From Metridium senile (lineage: Eukaryota; Cnidaria; Anthozoa; Actiniaria; Metridiidae), in NCBI GenBank assembly GCA_949775045.1, contig OX459099.1:3641067-3705066 (forward strand): a DNA stretch of 64,000 bases. Reading direction: 5' to 3'. Made by a program: the position numbers and the translations under genes. Numbering within the stretch: the first letter of the stretch is position 1; each line of letters opens with the position of its first letter. Positions 40,810 through 52,864 of the stretch are shown in pieces. The notes under the pieces were generated by a model. That model searched no databases. It saw only the letters and a program-made list of their open reading frames with translations, and was not told the origin of the DNA.

Positions 40810-40952
40810 AGAGTACAAACACTAAAAGTGTGCAACATAAATACCACTAAATACTGCTAAATTATGCTAATTCTATTGTTCTCTATTGTTTAATCAACAC
40901 TATTTAGTGGTAAATAGTGCAAAGTATTGCACACTTTTAGTGTTTGTACTCT
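40810..40952. repeat. MITE, ACTAAAAGTGTGCAA family, copy 2 (complete)
   Basis: The ends AGAGTACAAACACTAAAAG and CTTTTAGTGTTTGTACTCT are inverted, 143 bp apart, and TA flanks both sides in a way compatible with a TA target. It matches copy 1 at 26760-26880. Confidence 0.78.
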
Positions 40953-41599
40953 ATAAGTATTTTACATGATCGCATTTTAAAGTTAGAATAAGTAATTAAC
41001 ATTTGCAATGTTTTCATTCCTTCAATAATCACAGTTTCAAAAAAAAAAAAAGATTTCGGTGCACTTGAGCGACTGCACAACAAATTAAAGCGTTGATGAA
41101 GCTGGAACATATGATTCTTTTAAGAGAATTGGGAATCATAATTTAATTTCGTGAAATTATAATGACACCATAAAACATTGAGCATGGTATGTATTAGTTT
41201 AGGTTATCGTTACAATCACAGCTGTACTGATAGGAAGAAATTAAATGTCATGAGACAATAACTTCGCTGGCGGGCAGTGTAGATTTTAATCTAACTGTGA
41301 AAATAGTTAATGGTATGATAATGTAATGTAATAAATCTCTCTTTATTTTAGATTTGACCTCTGTAAACTTGTTTGTATTTTTTATAATGATTTGGTAATT
41401 AATTTATGGGATCAGTTTGAGGAGATTTAAAACAAATATATATGAAACGAAAATAAAATACGTGTTTATTTTTTTGTTCGTTCAATATATATTCTATATA
41501 TATTCTATATTTTTTTCCTTTGTCCGTGTTTGCCCAACACCAATTCATATCAATCTTCTGAAGTTGTCCTTTAGTAGCATAATTGTAGAATTAATAGAG

Positions 41600-41694
41600 T
41601 AGGATCGAGTGCCGAGATGATGCCGTTGACGGCGAAAGCTCAGACCCGTAATAAAATACACTTTAATATAGTAGCAAGGCCTCACTCGATCCTA
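41600..41694. other. Hammerhead-like hairpin in a short inverted repeat
   Basis: The outer 11-bp arms are TAGGATCGAGT and ACTCGATCCTA. Inside lies GAGATGAT, then a GCCG-TTGA-CGGC stem-loop, then GAAAGCTC (41614-41641). This resembles hammerhead core plus stem II, but the first two core bases differ from CTGATGA. It is probably a retroelement end. Confidence 0.4.
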
Positions 41695-42098
41695 CTTTAC
41701 CAATTCATATGTTTATTATTTAGACACAATCACAAATTCAGGAATAGTGAGATAAAACAAGAATGAATTATAAAATATGATTGAAATTAAAAAAAAATAA
41801 GAAAAAGAAGTATAATAAAGGTGAAAATGGACAAAAAATAAAAATTAGAAAATATTACGCACACCGATTAGAAAAAAGTAAAATAAAAAAATTGTCGTCC
41901 GTCTCGTCCGCCTCGTCCGCCGTCTGCGTTATACGCACACCCGATATCTAAACTGAAGGAGGTAACGTTTATAGATCATGGGCCATCTTTCCATGTGTAT
42001 ATTTTTATACAGGGCCTATTAAAATGAATAAAAGTCACATAACTTTTCAGGCTACTAAATTAATTAATTAATTAATTTTAATTAATTCTAATTGCTTA

Positions 42099-42775
42099 AA
42101 AGCACCTAATAATCTCAAATACATCGGAAACAAAGTTTTGCTGGTATTTGATAACACGAAGACCTGTTCTATATCTTTCGAGTTCACTAATCCACACTTG
42201 ACGACAACCAAAACACTTGAAGACTTCCCGCCATTATTTGTTATATTGTGTTCTAACTAAATCTGGCTTAATATTATGGAAAATCCTCATTAATAGAAAG
42301 TTTAGTTATTCTATTGGAGAGAGAGAGAATATTTATTTATTTGCAGCAACTTTTATTTGTTTGCAGCAACTTTTATTTGTTTGCAGCAACTTTTATTTGT
42401 TTGCAGCAACTTTAATTTGTTTGCAGCAACTTTTATTTGTTTGCAGCAACTTTTGTTTGTTTGCAGCAACTTTTATTTATTTGCAGCAACTTTTATTTAT
42501 TTGCAGCAACTTTTATTTGTTTGCAGCAACTTTTATTTATTTGCAGCAACTTTTATTTGTTTGCAGCAACTTTTATTTGTTTGCAGCTGTCCCCTGTGGG
42601 CCACCGTAAGATTTAGTTAGAACACAATATAACAAATAATGGCGGGAAGTCTTCAAGTGTTTTGGTTGTCGTCAAGTGTGGATTAGTGAACTCGAAAGAT
42701 ATAGAACAGGTCCTCGTGTTATCAAATACCCAACAAAACTTAGTTTCCGATGTATTTGAGATTATTAGGTGCTTA
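42099..42775. mobile_element. Foldback-type element: 165-bp inverted arms around a 20-bp tandem array
   Basis: The left arm (about 42099-42262, beginning AAGCACCTAATAATCTCAAA) is nearly identical in inverse to the right arm (about 42609-42775). Between them lies the array at 42342-42587. No transposase is present. This layout (long inverted arms flanking short tandem repeats) is that of foldback elements. Confidence 0.8.
42342..42587. repeat. 20-bp tandem array inside the foldback element
   Basis: About 12 copies of TTTTATTTGTTTGCAGCAAC with single-base variants. Each unit looks like a splice acceptor (T-rich tract plus GCAG). The overlapping 130- and 87-residue frames are artefacts. Confidence 0.92.
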
Positions 42776-43490
42776 GTTCGTTCATCTAGAAATAGTTTAT
42801 GTGTTATCATTTTATGCTAATTAGCGGAAAATTGGTTAGTTAATTTATGCAAATTCATTGACTTTGAGCTTGTTTTATTAGTCTGGCTAGAGTAGAGGGC
42901 CCGACTCTAGGTTTACCTTTTAGTCATGTCGCGTATAGTCCCCCATGATGCTTTGGGAACGAACACAGGAAGCCCAAAGTAGAATTGTTTAGCCTCCTGT
43001 CTAGCCCGACTTCACGCTCGTAGAGCGTCTAGTTTTGAAACTAAAAAAGGTCCCACGCTTTTGTTTGTTGAAATACAACGACCAACCCTTCTTTTATTAC
43101 AAGATGCAAAAACATTTGAAAAAAACTGCCGGCCTTATGAGAAAACATTTTTTAAATTTGGCTAAAATCGAGTCGTCGCTCAAAGTGAGACGTGAAGACG
43201 ATAAATAACAAAGCGCCTGACAAAAAACCTTTTTTCTGAAATAAGTAGTTATTACCATAGATGTACTATTTAGACGTATAAGAATGGGATTTTTCGTCTT
43301 TTTGGAGCCAAAATCGAGGGGGGTGGGGGGGTGGTGGTGGGGGGTGGTGGTAAACTCGAAAAGTAAATGTCCGTTGATGCTCATATTTGGCCATTCTTAT
43401 TTATATCAGATGCCTATTAAATGGTATAAATTTGAATGAACGACAGTGTAGCAAGATTAGCATTCGCCGATATTACACAATTACGTATTT
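42776..43490. other. No gene seen
   Basis: This is noncoding sequence between the foldback element and the satellites. It contains a G-rich run with GTGG repeats at about 43318-43352 (GGGGTGGGGGGGTGGTGG). Confidence 0.5.
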
Positions 43491-44214
43491 ATAGTTGGCC
43501 GGGGTTCTTTATAAACGACAAATATTTTCTGTAACGACAATGAGAATTGTTTTGGGACGTTCATGTTGATAGTTGGCCGGGGTTCTCAGTTATAAACGAC
43601 AAATATTTTCTCTAATACGACAATGGGAATTGTTTTGGGACGTTCGTGTTTATAGTTGGCCGGGGTTCTTTTTAAACGACAAAACAACACTGAAATGATT
43701 TCTGTAATGCGACAATCTGCATTGTTTTGGGACGTTCGCGTTTATAGTTGGCCGGCGTTCTTTATAAACGACAAATATTTTCTGTAACGACAATGAGAAT
43801 TGTTTTGGGACGTTCGTCAGTTGATAGTTGGCCGGGGTTCTCAGTTATAAACGACAAATATTTTCTCTAATACGAGAATCAGAATTGTTATGGGAAGTTC
43901 GTGTTTATAGTTGGCCGGGGTTCTTTATAAACGACAAAACAACACTGAAATGATTTCTGTATTAAATACGACAATCTGCATTGTTTTGGGACGTTCGCAT
44001 CGATAGTTGGCCGTGGTTTTTTATAAACGACAAAATAACACTGAAATGATTTCTGTAATACGACAATCCGTATATTGTTTTGGAACGTTGGTGTTTATAG
44101 TTGGCCGGGGTTTTTTATAAACGACAAAACAACACTGAAATGATTTCTGTAATACGACAATCAGTATATTGTTTTGGGACGTTCGTGTTTATAGTTGGCC
44201 GGGGTTCTTTCATA
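43491..44214. repeat. Satellite family 1, 78-96 bp unit
   Basis: ATAGTTGGCCG(G/T)GGTTCT starts repeat units at 43491, 43569, 43652, 43744, 43824, 43907, 44003, 44097 and 44191. Length differences come from presence or absence of an AACAACACTGAAATGA insert. Confidence 0.9.
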
Positions 44215-44766
44215 TAAACGGGGTATATATTTGTAAGTGTCATACTAGTTTACTTGCACTGTCGCTAGTTGGCCGTAGTCGTTTGAGAACGAAGTATATA
44301 TTTGTAAGGGTCATACTAGTTTACTTGCAGTCGCTAGTTGGCCGTAGTCGTTTGGAGATGGTCGTTTGAGAACGAAGTATATATTTGTAAGTGTCATACT
44401 AGTTTACTCGCAGTCGCTAGTGGCCGTAGTCGTTTTAGAACGAGGTATATATTTGTAAGTGTCATACTAGTGTACTCGCAGTAGCTATATAGTAGCTGTA
44501 GTCGTTTTAGAACGAGGTATATATTTGTAAGTGTCATACTAGTGTACTCGCAGTAGCTATAGTAGCTGTAGTCGTTTTAGAACGAGGTATATATTTGTAA
44601 GTGTCATACTAGTGTACTCGCAGTAGCTATAGTAGCTGTAGTCGTTTTAGAACGAGGTATATATTTGTAAGTGTCATACTAGTGTACTCGCAGTAGCTAT
44701 AGTAGCTGTAGTCGTTTTAGAACGAGGTATATAATTGTAACTGTCATACTAGTGTACTCGCAGTCG
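44215..44766. repeat. Satellite family 2, about 70 bp unit
   Basis: About eight copies contain CGAGGTATATATTTGTAAGTG, CATACTAGTGTACTCGCAGT and TAGCTGTAGTCGTTT. The first copies keep a TTGGCCGTAGTCGTT block that links them to family 1. Confidence 0.9.
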
Positions 44767-44990
44767 CTAGCTTGGGATATCTCTTGTTCTTGCTCTTTCA
44801 TAAACGGCGCATTTGTGGTTGTTGTATGTCGAATAGCTTGGGATATTTCTCGTTCTTGCTATTTCATAAACGGCGCATTTGTGGTTGTTGTATGTCGAAT
44901 AGCTTGGGATATCTCTCGTTGTTGGTCTTTCATAAACGGCGCATTTGTGGTTGTTGTATGTTGAATAGCTTGTGATATCTCTCGTTCTTT
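44767..44990. repeat. Satellite family 3, 66-bp unit
   Basis: About 3.4 copies contain AGCTTGGGATATCTCTCGTT, CATAAACGGCGCATTTGTGG and TTGTTGTATGT. Because 66 is divisible by three, open frames run through the array on the plus strand. Confidence 0.9.
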
Positions 44991-45280
44991 GAAATGTTAT
45001 TTTTTGATTGATAAGGTCAAATTAATTCACGTGCCGAATGAATCTTGTAAAAGGCCGATTGAATTCTTAAGATTCTTCAGATACGAATCGAATTCCCCAT
45101 CTCGAATCGATCGATTCGATCGATTTGAGTTCATCCGTGGGGTGATAATATTTCTCCCAGCATCGCTCTGCCACAGGAATCCCAATATAATAGTGTAGTT
45201 TGATGTTTATTTAGTAAATGACTTTTGTTAATTCGTGATTGACTTTTATTGACTTTCTAAGGCGACATGGTAGGTGACTT

Positions 45281-45635
45281 CTATAAATTATGGTCAAAAA
45301 TTATAAAATACAGGGATCCAAACCCCTTTTCATGGTTCACCAATAGAGTCGAATGGAGTTTTGGAATTTTCGATTCGAGTACAGTCAAGTATATCGGACA
45401 TGAATGGAGGGGGTTGACCATGGGGCTGTTGAGAACTAAGGTCCTTGCAAAAAGGCAAACATAAACACCACAATCGTACGAATTTGCCTGTTGAGGTATT
45501 TCATTTGCCTTATTTGCATGAACTGTCCAATCTTGAATATTAAAAAAGCCTTTCAATTCTTTAAGCAGTCCCATCATTTTCTCAATAGACATATGCCATG
45601 ATGGTTTATCATCTTCTGAGCATGACTTTTAAGGA
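45281..45635 (-). pseudogene. Ulp1/SENP-type cysteine protease C-terminal fragment
   Basis: The minus strand, from a stop near 45635 to 45281, encodes CSEDDKPSWHMSIEKMMGL, then W-T-V-H, then EIPQQANSYDCGVYVCLFAR. The Q-x-N-x-x-DCG(V/I)(Y/F)VC block is the catalytic Cys region of Ulp1 family proteases. The catalytic His and Asp regions upstream are missing, so it is a fragment. Such domains often occur inside large DNA transposons, which fits the repeat-rich setting. Confidence 0.6.
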
Positions 45636-46293
45636 TCAACCACTGACTTTTGACGATTGTGAAATTCAACCATTAATTTATTAAGCCGGTGCATATGATT
45701 CAAACGGTAAACCTGGGATTTTTAAGCTTGGAAAAATCATATAACTTGTAGAAATCTACAAAATAATGTACAAATGAATAATATTCAAGAAAACAATTGA
45801 ATTTTTACCAATCAGAAATTTCTACAACAATAATATTCCAACTTTCACCTGTTTCCATAAATGTAATGTCCGCAACAATTTTTTTGTAATGTCCGCAACA
45901 CCTAATTTTCAATATTAATTAATCATTATACATGATAAGTTAATTTTTATTACATATTTAAAAGTAGCAGTCATACTAAAACATGGAAATTAAGTTGAAT
46001 TTTTTTGTATTTTTAAAATTTCACAGGAATCTTGCTTTAAATATTAAGTACCAAAAATGTGGTTGATTTTTTTTTGTAATGTCCGCAACACAGCTTTAAA
46101 AGGCTTTTCGTCAGTTAGGAAAAAGCCACAACAGCCAATTTTTTTGTCAAACTGCAGCACATGGTCTCACTCATTCATAAAATAATTCTGAAATGTTTCA
46201 TTTTAATTTAAGGGTCTTTTATAAGAATTTTAAAGTTGAAATTTTCCCTGTGAATGTAATGTCCGAAACGTGAACATGCCCATACAAGCTTAC
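45636..46293. repeat. Noncoding stretch with repeated TAATGTCCGCAACA motifs
   Basis: TAATGTCCGCAACA occurs at 45864-45877, 45887-45900 and 46077-46090, with a variant at 46257-46270. No coding region is seen. It may be the subterminal part of an older element broken by the neighbouring transposon. Confidence 0.55.
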
Positions 46294-49200
46294 TAGTCAG
46301 GGAGCAAGTGTATTCCCGTGGGAAGTTGGTGCTTAAAGCAAGCCACTGGTCTAGATATGTCGAGGGGACCTTAGTGAACATAAAAAATGTTGTCGGCAAC
46401 TTTGTGATCCGCACCGACACGAATTATGGGGGTTTAGATTACGTTATAGTGAATATTAGCATGGAAACGAGGCTGCTTCTCAAATGCTCTTTATTCCTCG
46501 CTTAATGTAAATATTTCACCACCAAATTGCATAAATAGATTCACTTTAGTATTACTGAGGATTTGACACACATTTAGTTGAAGATTTTGATCACGTGACA
46601 TACAACATGAAAATGAGGCTAAATCTAATATGTGCCCTTTTTCTAATCTTCTTTTTTAAATATCACTACAAAAGTATGTTATATCAACAGAAAAACATTT
46701 TCTAGACTTTTCCACACCAGAAGCTGAAACTTAACATCATTTTATCACGTCATCGAAGACATGAAAACGAGGCTGTATAATCTATAGAAATTACTTATAT
46801 TAACTCGGTTTTCTTGTATTTTGTTGTAAATCAACACAATGAAATGAAGTCACTTTAAAATAATTATTTTCTAAGTTTATTGGGTCTAAAACTAACAATT
46901 TGATGAAATAATAAACACAAGCTTGAAAGCGAGGCTCCCTTGGTCAGCGGTCTTTAGCAGTAAAATACAGGTCCGCCATTTAAACTTGCAGTTGAAATAG
47001 AGAAGGTTAATGGTCTTTCAGTTTAAGTTTTCTGATGAATATCGACCCTGATCTTGACTCTGACAAAGAACAAAAAGCGGATCTAAGTTTATGTATCATA
47101 TGTCAGGAAAAAAAAGATGAAAATCTAGTGGAAAAGCCAAGTTCACATGAGAAAACATTGGAGTCGATAAAGGAGTGGGCCACGTATGGTGAGCTAAAGT
47201 ATATAAGAAGTCGTGACAAGCTATCCACCTACTCTCTAAGGGATCTAAAGGAAAGGTCATCATGGCACAGAAGTTGCTACAAGAATGCAGTGCATTCTGC
47301 TATGCTGAAAAGAGCGAAAGAGCGTTACGAAAGGCATTTAGAAGGCCCAAATGTGATTAGAAGGAAACAATCTGTAACAGTAAAAGAGAGTCAACAAGTT
47401 ACACGCTCAAGAACCATTCCATATGATAAAGAAGTTTGCTTTTTTTGTGAAGGTGATGCCGGGTATAGACAAAGCCTCCACAGTGTTTTGACATCTTCAG
47501 CTGGTGAGTCTCTACGTGCTGCTATTGACATGTCTTCAAATGATAAGCTGCGAGTAAAGTTAAGCTCAGCAATCGACCCCAGTGATGCCCATGCAATTGA
47601 TATTAAATATCATAGCAAGTGTTGGGCTAATTATGTAACAACTGTGCTTCGTCGAGGAAAATCTCAAGCACCTACAGCATCTACCGATCAAGCAGTCAGT
47701 CAAAGAGCAAGTAAAGCCGCAGCTCAGATAGAATTTCTAGCCATGGTTGAAAATACTTTGAGAAATGGAACAATTTTGACAATGTCAAAACTTCAGGAAG
47801 CGTATGAAAGCATTTTAGAGGCAAACGATGTTGAAAACCCAACATGCACAAGAAAGATAATAAAGCAGCTCATCAAGGATGAAATACAAGGTGTTGAGTT
47901 CCACAAACCCAAAAGAGTCAACGAATCCGAAAGAGTCACAATCAAGAGTACACGTGATTTTGCTATCCAGCAGACAGAGGATAATGCTGATGACAGTGAC
48001 CAAGAAATGAGAATTCTATTTGACGCTGCAAGATTCCTTAGAAGATCCATCAATAAGTGCAAAAACTGGGTCTTCACTGGATCGTTTGAAGATTTAAACA
48101 GCAACCATCTACCGCAGGAGCTTTACTCATTTTGTAGATGGCTGATAAATGGGCCCAAAACTGATATCAACGGTAATCACAAGTCTAACGAAATCCACAA
48201 GCGAGCAATGAGCTTGGCACAAACTGCAGTAAGCATGTGCCTGACCGACCGACAAAAAAGCAACACCAAGTCTAAAGTAATCAAGTCGACTAGGGATATG
48301 CCTCAACAACTGGCTGTTGGCTTGGCTCTGCGACAATCTATCAGAAGTAAAGAGATCGTAAATATGCTCCATGGTTTTGGAATGAGTGTTGAGTACAACA
48401 GATTACTTAGAATTGAAGCCCAAATAGAACAAAGTGTTCTTGAGCGCATGAATAAGCATGGCGGGGTGTACCTTCCTGAGAACTTTGTGAAAAACAGACA
48501 TGTATTTTTCGCAATTGACAACGTGGATTTTGCAGAGGATACCCATGATGGAAGTCACACACTTCATGGCACCGCAATGGCTATCTACCAAAAGACAGAT
48601 CCAAGAGACACAGCACCACAGATAAGGTTAGCTAAGCATTTAATATCATTTATGTTGATCCCTTTTTTACTGTTTTTGTCTCTGCTATTTTTAGATTGGA
48701 TAGTCAATCAAGTCAAGATCGCACATTACGTAACATTCCTGAATCAATGCCTGAGCTTATGGAATGCCACGAACCTCCAAAAACACCAAAGAACCCAATT
48801 TACCCACACTTCAAGCTGTACGATAAGGATGAATTACCTATTGTTGTGAGACGGCAAGAGTTTGCATGGATTCTAGGGCGCAGATTATCGAGCCTTTCAC
48901 ATCAAACGACACAAGAACCTGACGAGTTAAGTAATGCAACGCAAGTTCCTGTTTGGTCTGCATATAATTCCCTTATATATGACCCTCTAGATACCACAAG
49001 AAGTGCAACACCACCTCTGGTTGCATTCCCGGCACATGAATGGAGTACTTTACTAACTGTACTAAAGCAGGCACAAGACATCAACACATTAGTGGTTGGA
49101 GCTGATAGAAAGACTGTGGTGACACTTGACTTGGGTCTTTATCAACCAGCAAAAAGACTTCAGATGGCAAGAAATGATATGGATCATTTAATACTTCGCC

Positions 49201-52200
49201 CAGGTGCGATAACTAGCAAGTAATTTACTAGATTTACTCGTCTGGTTTTGAATTCAAACTGATATTGTGTACTGATTATATTATTTTCAGGCGAACTCCA
49301 CATTGTGATGGCACAGTTAAGGACAATTGGCCGTTACATTGAAAACAGTGGTGTGGATATGTGCTGGGTTGAGTCTGGCTTATACGGCACATCCACAGTG
49401 AAGCAGATAATAGAAGGCAAGCATGTGAGAAGAGGACAGACAGCCCATCTAGTTACTCTACAAGCCCTTTACTCATTGTATCAAGAAGCGTTTTTCCAGT
49501 TCGATGAAGAGTGTTATCAAGCAATTTCCCAAGCAGCAAAGGAGCTTGATGAGGCATGTGCACAAGGAAAGAAAGAAGACATAGTCAATAAGAACACTAG
49601 AATGATAGACACTATCAGCTCTTTGAATGTCCTGGAGAAGATGGCAGCCTTCGACAAGGCTAATGAAAACCGGCCCATTTTCAAAGTGATGCTTCAGTAC
49701 ATGCGCATGGTGACAGAAATGCTGACATTCATCAGAGCTGTTAGAACAGGTGACTGGGACCTTCATCTCCAAACGCTGGCCAAGTTCTCAAGATACTTCT
49801 TTGTCCATGACATGATAAATTATGCACGCATGATTCCTATTTATTTAGCTGAGATGGAGTCACTAAACGAGTCTGATCCAGATATTGTTGAGGAGTTTCG
49901 ACAAGGAAATTGGGTCGTCAATAAGAACAGTGACACATCATTTTGTGCATTAGGTGCTGATCATGCTCTAGAGCACATAAACCGTTCCATGAAAGTTTCT
50001 GGAGGCCTCATTGGTATAACCCTCAACCCCAATGCACGAAACAAGTTCTTTTTAATTGCTCCCGAACTAGCAAGATTAGCTGAAGAGGCCAAGAACATGG
50101 CCAGACTTTCCAAGCAAAAGAAGACAAAGGAACATCATAATCTTAGCACAGCAATATTAGAACGAGAGGAAAGACACATCAAGCAGCTGACAGACACAAT
50201 CGAAAGGTTCACAAACCCATTCACAGAAAAAAGTGATGATCTTTTCAACTTAGTCACGAAAGTAGTTGTCGAGGATAAAGTCAAGGATGATCTGTGTGGT
50301 CAAAGTGAAATAGGAAGAAAGCTGGTTGAGACCTTTGTAAACGAACGGGTCAAATCCAACAAAGTAAATGTCTGGGCGAAAATGAAGAAGACCAAACTTC
50401 TTACATGGAGAAGCAATGGCAAGAAAATGAGAGTCGCTCTAAAAGACAAAGTCGTAGAGTTGAAAGAGGACCGAAACTTGTTTGCCAGGCTGATGATGGT
50501 CGCCAAAAGTCGTCCTGAAATCGACATCAAAGAGGCTATCAAGCTGTATGAATTTTCAGTTGTTCCACGATCTCTGTTTGCAAATGATGGAACAATGCTT
50601 CATTGCTCAATGAAAAGCGCACTCATGAGTATTCTGGAGAAGACTGGAGTATCACTTGAATCACCTGACACTTCAGCGAATGACAACAGTAGCATTGCCT
50701 CCTCAGCTCCACCCACAATGACAGTTGCGGTCGTCGATGGAATGGCAGAACTACAGTCTCTGGACAAGCCACAGTGGGTAAACAATTGCGAGCAGTTAGC
50801 CAAACACTTTAATGACTGTCTCTTTCACAAGTACCGTGAGAGTGATGAAGTGCGATTAGTTTTTGACAGATATGACTTACCTTCCTCGTTAAAAACTGCA
50901 ACCAGAGCTCAAAGGCAAGGAACCACAGACCCTGTGTATTACCGTATCACTGACACGACTCAGATTGCCAAAGTAAATATGAAACGACTCCTGTCTCACT
51001 CAAATACGAAGATGGAACTAACGGTGTATCTGGCGCAGAAGTCCATGGAATATGCTGTGCAAAATGGAAGACGCTTTGTTGTATCATGGGCGTGTCAATG
51101 TGAAGCTACTCATCAAGGAACCGAGCATCTACAAAGTGACCAGGAAGAGGCGGATACGAAGTTAATTTTGCACGCTATTGATGCCACTACAAATGGCGCA
51201 ACTACACTTGAAGTCCACTCACCAGACACAGATGTCTTTGTGTTGTCCCTAAGACGCTATCCGGAGCTTTGCCAAAACACCTACTTCATAACTGGCACAG
51301 GCCAAAGACGTCGAAGGATAAGCTTACAGCCAATTTACCACTCTCTTGGTGCAGCTAAAGCAGCCGCCCTTCCTGCTCTCCATGCCTTGAGCGGAGCTGA
51401 TAATACCGGTAGCTTCTCTGGAAAAGGAAAATTGGCGTGCTGGAAAGTCTTTAATACAGCTGATGAAGATGTTATCACTGCTCTCACAAACCTTGGAATA
51501 ACAGAACAGCCAGACGAAGTTACAATGAATGGAATTGAGAAGTTTGTCTGCCAGCTATACCAGCCAACTACTAGCATTTGCCAGGTTAATGAGCTGAGGT
51601 GGTCTTTGTTTAAGAAGAAGCAGGCACAATCGGAGAGGCTTCCACCAACTCAAGGTGCTTTACGCGAAGCCATTCTACGTGCACATTATCAATCCATGGT
51701 ATGGAACAGTGACAAAATTGCCAACCCTAGTATTCCATCACCAGAGAACTATGGCTGGAAGAAAGACAACGAAAAGTGGCTGCCTGTGATGACTACAATG
51801 CCACCAGCTCCAGAGGCAATAATTGAGCTGGTGAAATGTGGTTGCGCAAAACAACGATGCTCAACCAATCGATGCCAGTGTCGAAAAGCGGGGCTAATGT
51901 GCACTGAACTTTGCACTTGTTCTGATGATGATGATCCCTGTGAAAACGGTTTGCACGAAGATGACGATGATGGATGTATTGATGACAGTGATGAAAGCGA
52001 CGACAGCTATGACAATACAAGTGATGATGATGAGGACAACTGAAGGATATTTGTAAACTTTCCAGGGACTTTTTATAGTATGTAGATAAATGTAGATAAA
52101 AGTAGTCTAGATAAATGTTATTTCAAAGGATTTCCTTGATATTCTTGAATCTTGAAATGACCTGTGATAATGCATGTAAATAGCAGTAATTTGAGATTAT

Positions 52201-52694
52201 ACAGCCTCGTTTTCATGTCTTCGATGACGTGATAAAATGATGTTAAGTTTCAGCTTCTGATGTGGAAAAGTCTAGAAAATGTTTTTCTGTCGATATAACA
52301 TACTTTTGTATTGATATTTAAAAAAGAAGATTAGAAAAAGGGCACATATTAGATTTAGCCTCATTTTCATGTTGTATGTCACGTGATCAAAAATCTTCAA
52401 CTAAATGTGTGTCAAATCCTCAGTAATACTAAAGTGAATCTATTCATGCAATTTGGTGGTGAAATATTTACATTAAGTGAGGAATAAAGACAATTTGAAA
52501 TGCAGCCTCGTTTCCATGCTAATATTCGATATAACGTAATCTAAACCCCCATAATTCGTGTCGGTGCGGATCACAAAGTTGCCGACAACATTTTTTATGT
52601 TCACTAAGGTCCCCTCGACATATCTAGACCAGTGGCTTGCTTTAAGCACCAACTTCCCACGGGACTTTATTTTACGACACTTGCTCCCTGACTA
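46294..52694. mobile_element. Intact-looking 6.4-kb DNA transposon with long TIRs (Academ-like, tentative)
   Basis: Terminal inverted repeats of about 490 bp (46294-46782 and 52195-52694) begin TAGTCAGGGAGCAAGTG. They are nearly identical by eye apart from a 13-base insertion near the right tip. TAC flanks both ends (46291-46293 and 52695-52697), consistent with a 3-bp target duplication. The single three-exon gene inside is open throughout. The XPG-like nuclease signature, zinc fingers and short target duplication point to the Academ superfamily, but the assignment rests on recognition of motifs and not on a search. Confidence 0.85.
47035..52043 (+). CDS. Transposon protein with zinc fingers, XPG/FEN-like nuclease signature and CXC cluster
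   Basis: The exons are 47035-48626, 48695-49203 and 49291-52043. Both introns are short (68 and 87 bp) and GT-AG, phases agree, and the product is 1617 residues. The N-terminus has two CxxC...HxxC modules: C20/C23 with H78/C81, and VCFFC near 135-138 with YHSKCW near 194-199. An AIDNVDF...DGSHTLHGTA block lies near 490-515. Near the C-terminus QEEADTKLILHA (about 1316-1327), SPDTDVFVL (about 1345-1353) and LSGADNTGSFSGKGK (about 1399-1413) follow the acidic-residue order of XPG/FEN nucleases (EAxA, DxD, GxD). A cysteine cluster CGCAKQRCSTNRCQCRKAG (about 1550-1568) resembles a tesmin/CXC repeat, followed by an acidic tail. Presumed role: catalysis of transposition of this element. Confidence 0.85.
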
Positions 52695-52864
52695 TACCTC
52701 CAGTTCAAATTGAAATCCCGTTGAAGGTATTTTAGGATTATTTCCTGTGTTTTATTTTGCCCTACCAGTCTTCTAACACATCTAAGAATAGCTTCAAAAA
52801 CATTATTTCTCAGTAAAAGATCACAAAACTCCATGAATTACAAGCAAAAGTGTGAAAAACTTAC
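52695..52864. other. Short spacer next to the transposon
   Basis: It begins with the TAC duplication. No coding sequence is seen before the small minus-strand exon. Confidence 0.5.

Larger units (their letters stand above)
40391..42098. other. Noncoding, with one MITE and one ribozyme-like hairpin
   Basis: No gene is seen. The stretch contains the MITE at 40810-40952, the hairpin at 41600-41694, poly(A)-rich sequence and a short TCGTCCGCC tandem at about 41895-41925. Confidence 0.55.

Noticed and set aside
42217..42620. Two Cys/Phe/Leu repeat frames on the plus strand
   Set aside because: They read the 20-bp array of the foldback element and begin and end in its arms.
44752..44975. 70- and 67-residue repeat proteins
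   Set aside because: The 66-bp satellite unit keeps several frames open; there is no independent coding support.
47793..48591. Minus-strand frames of 61-103 residues
   Set aside because: They are antisense shadows of the transposon protein exon 1.
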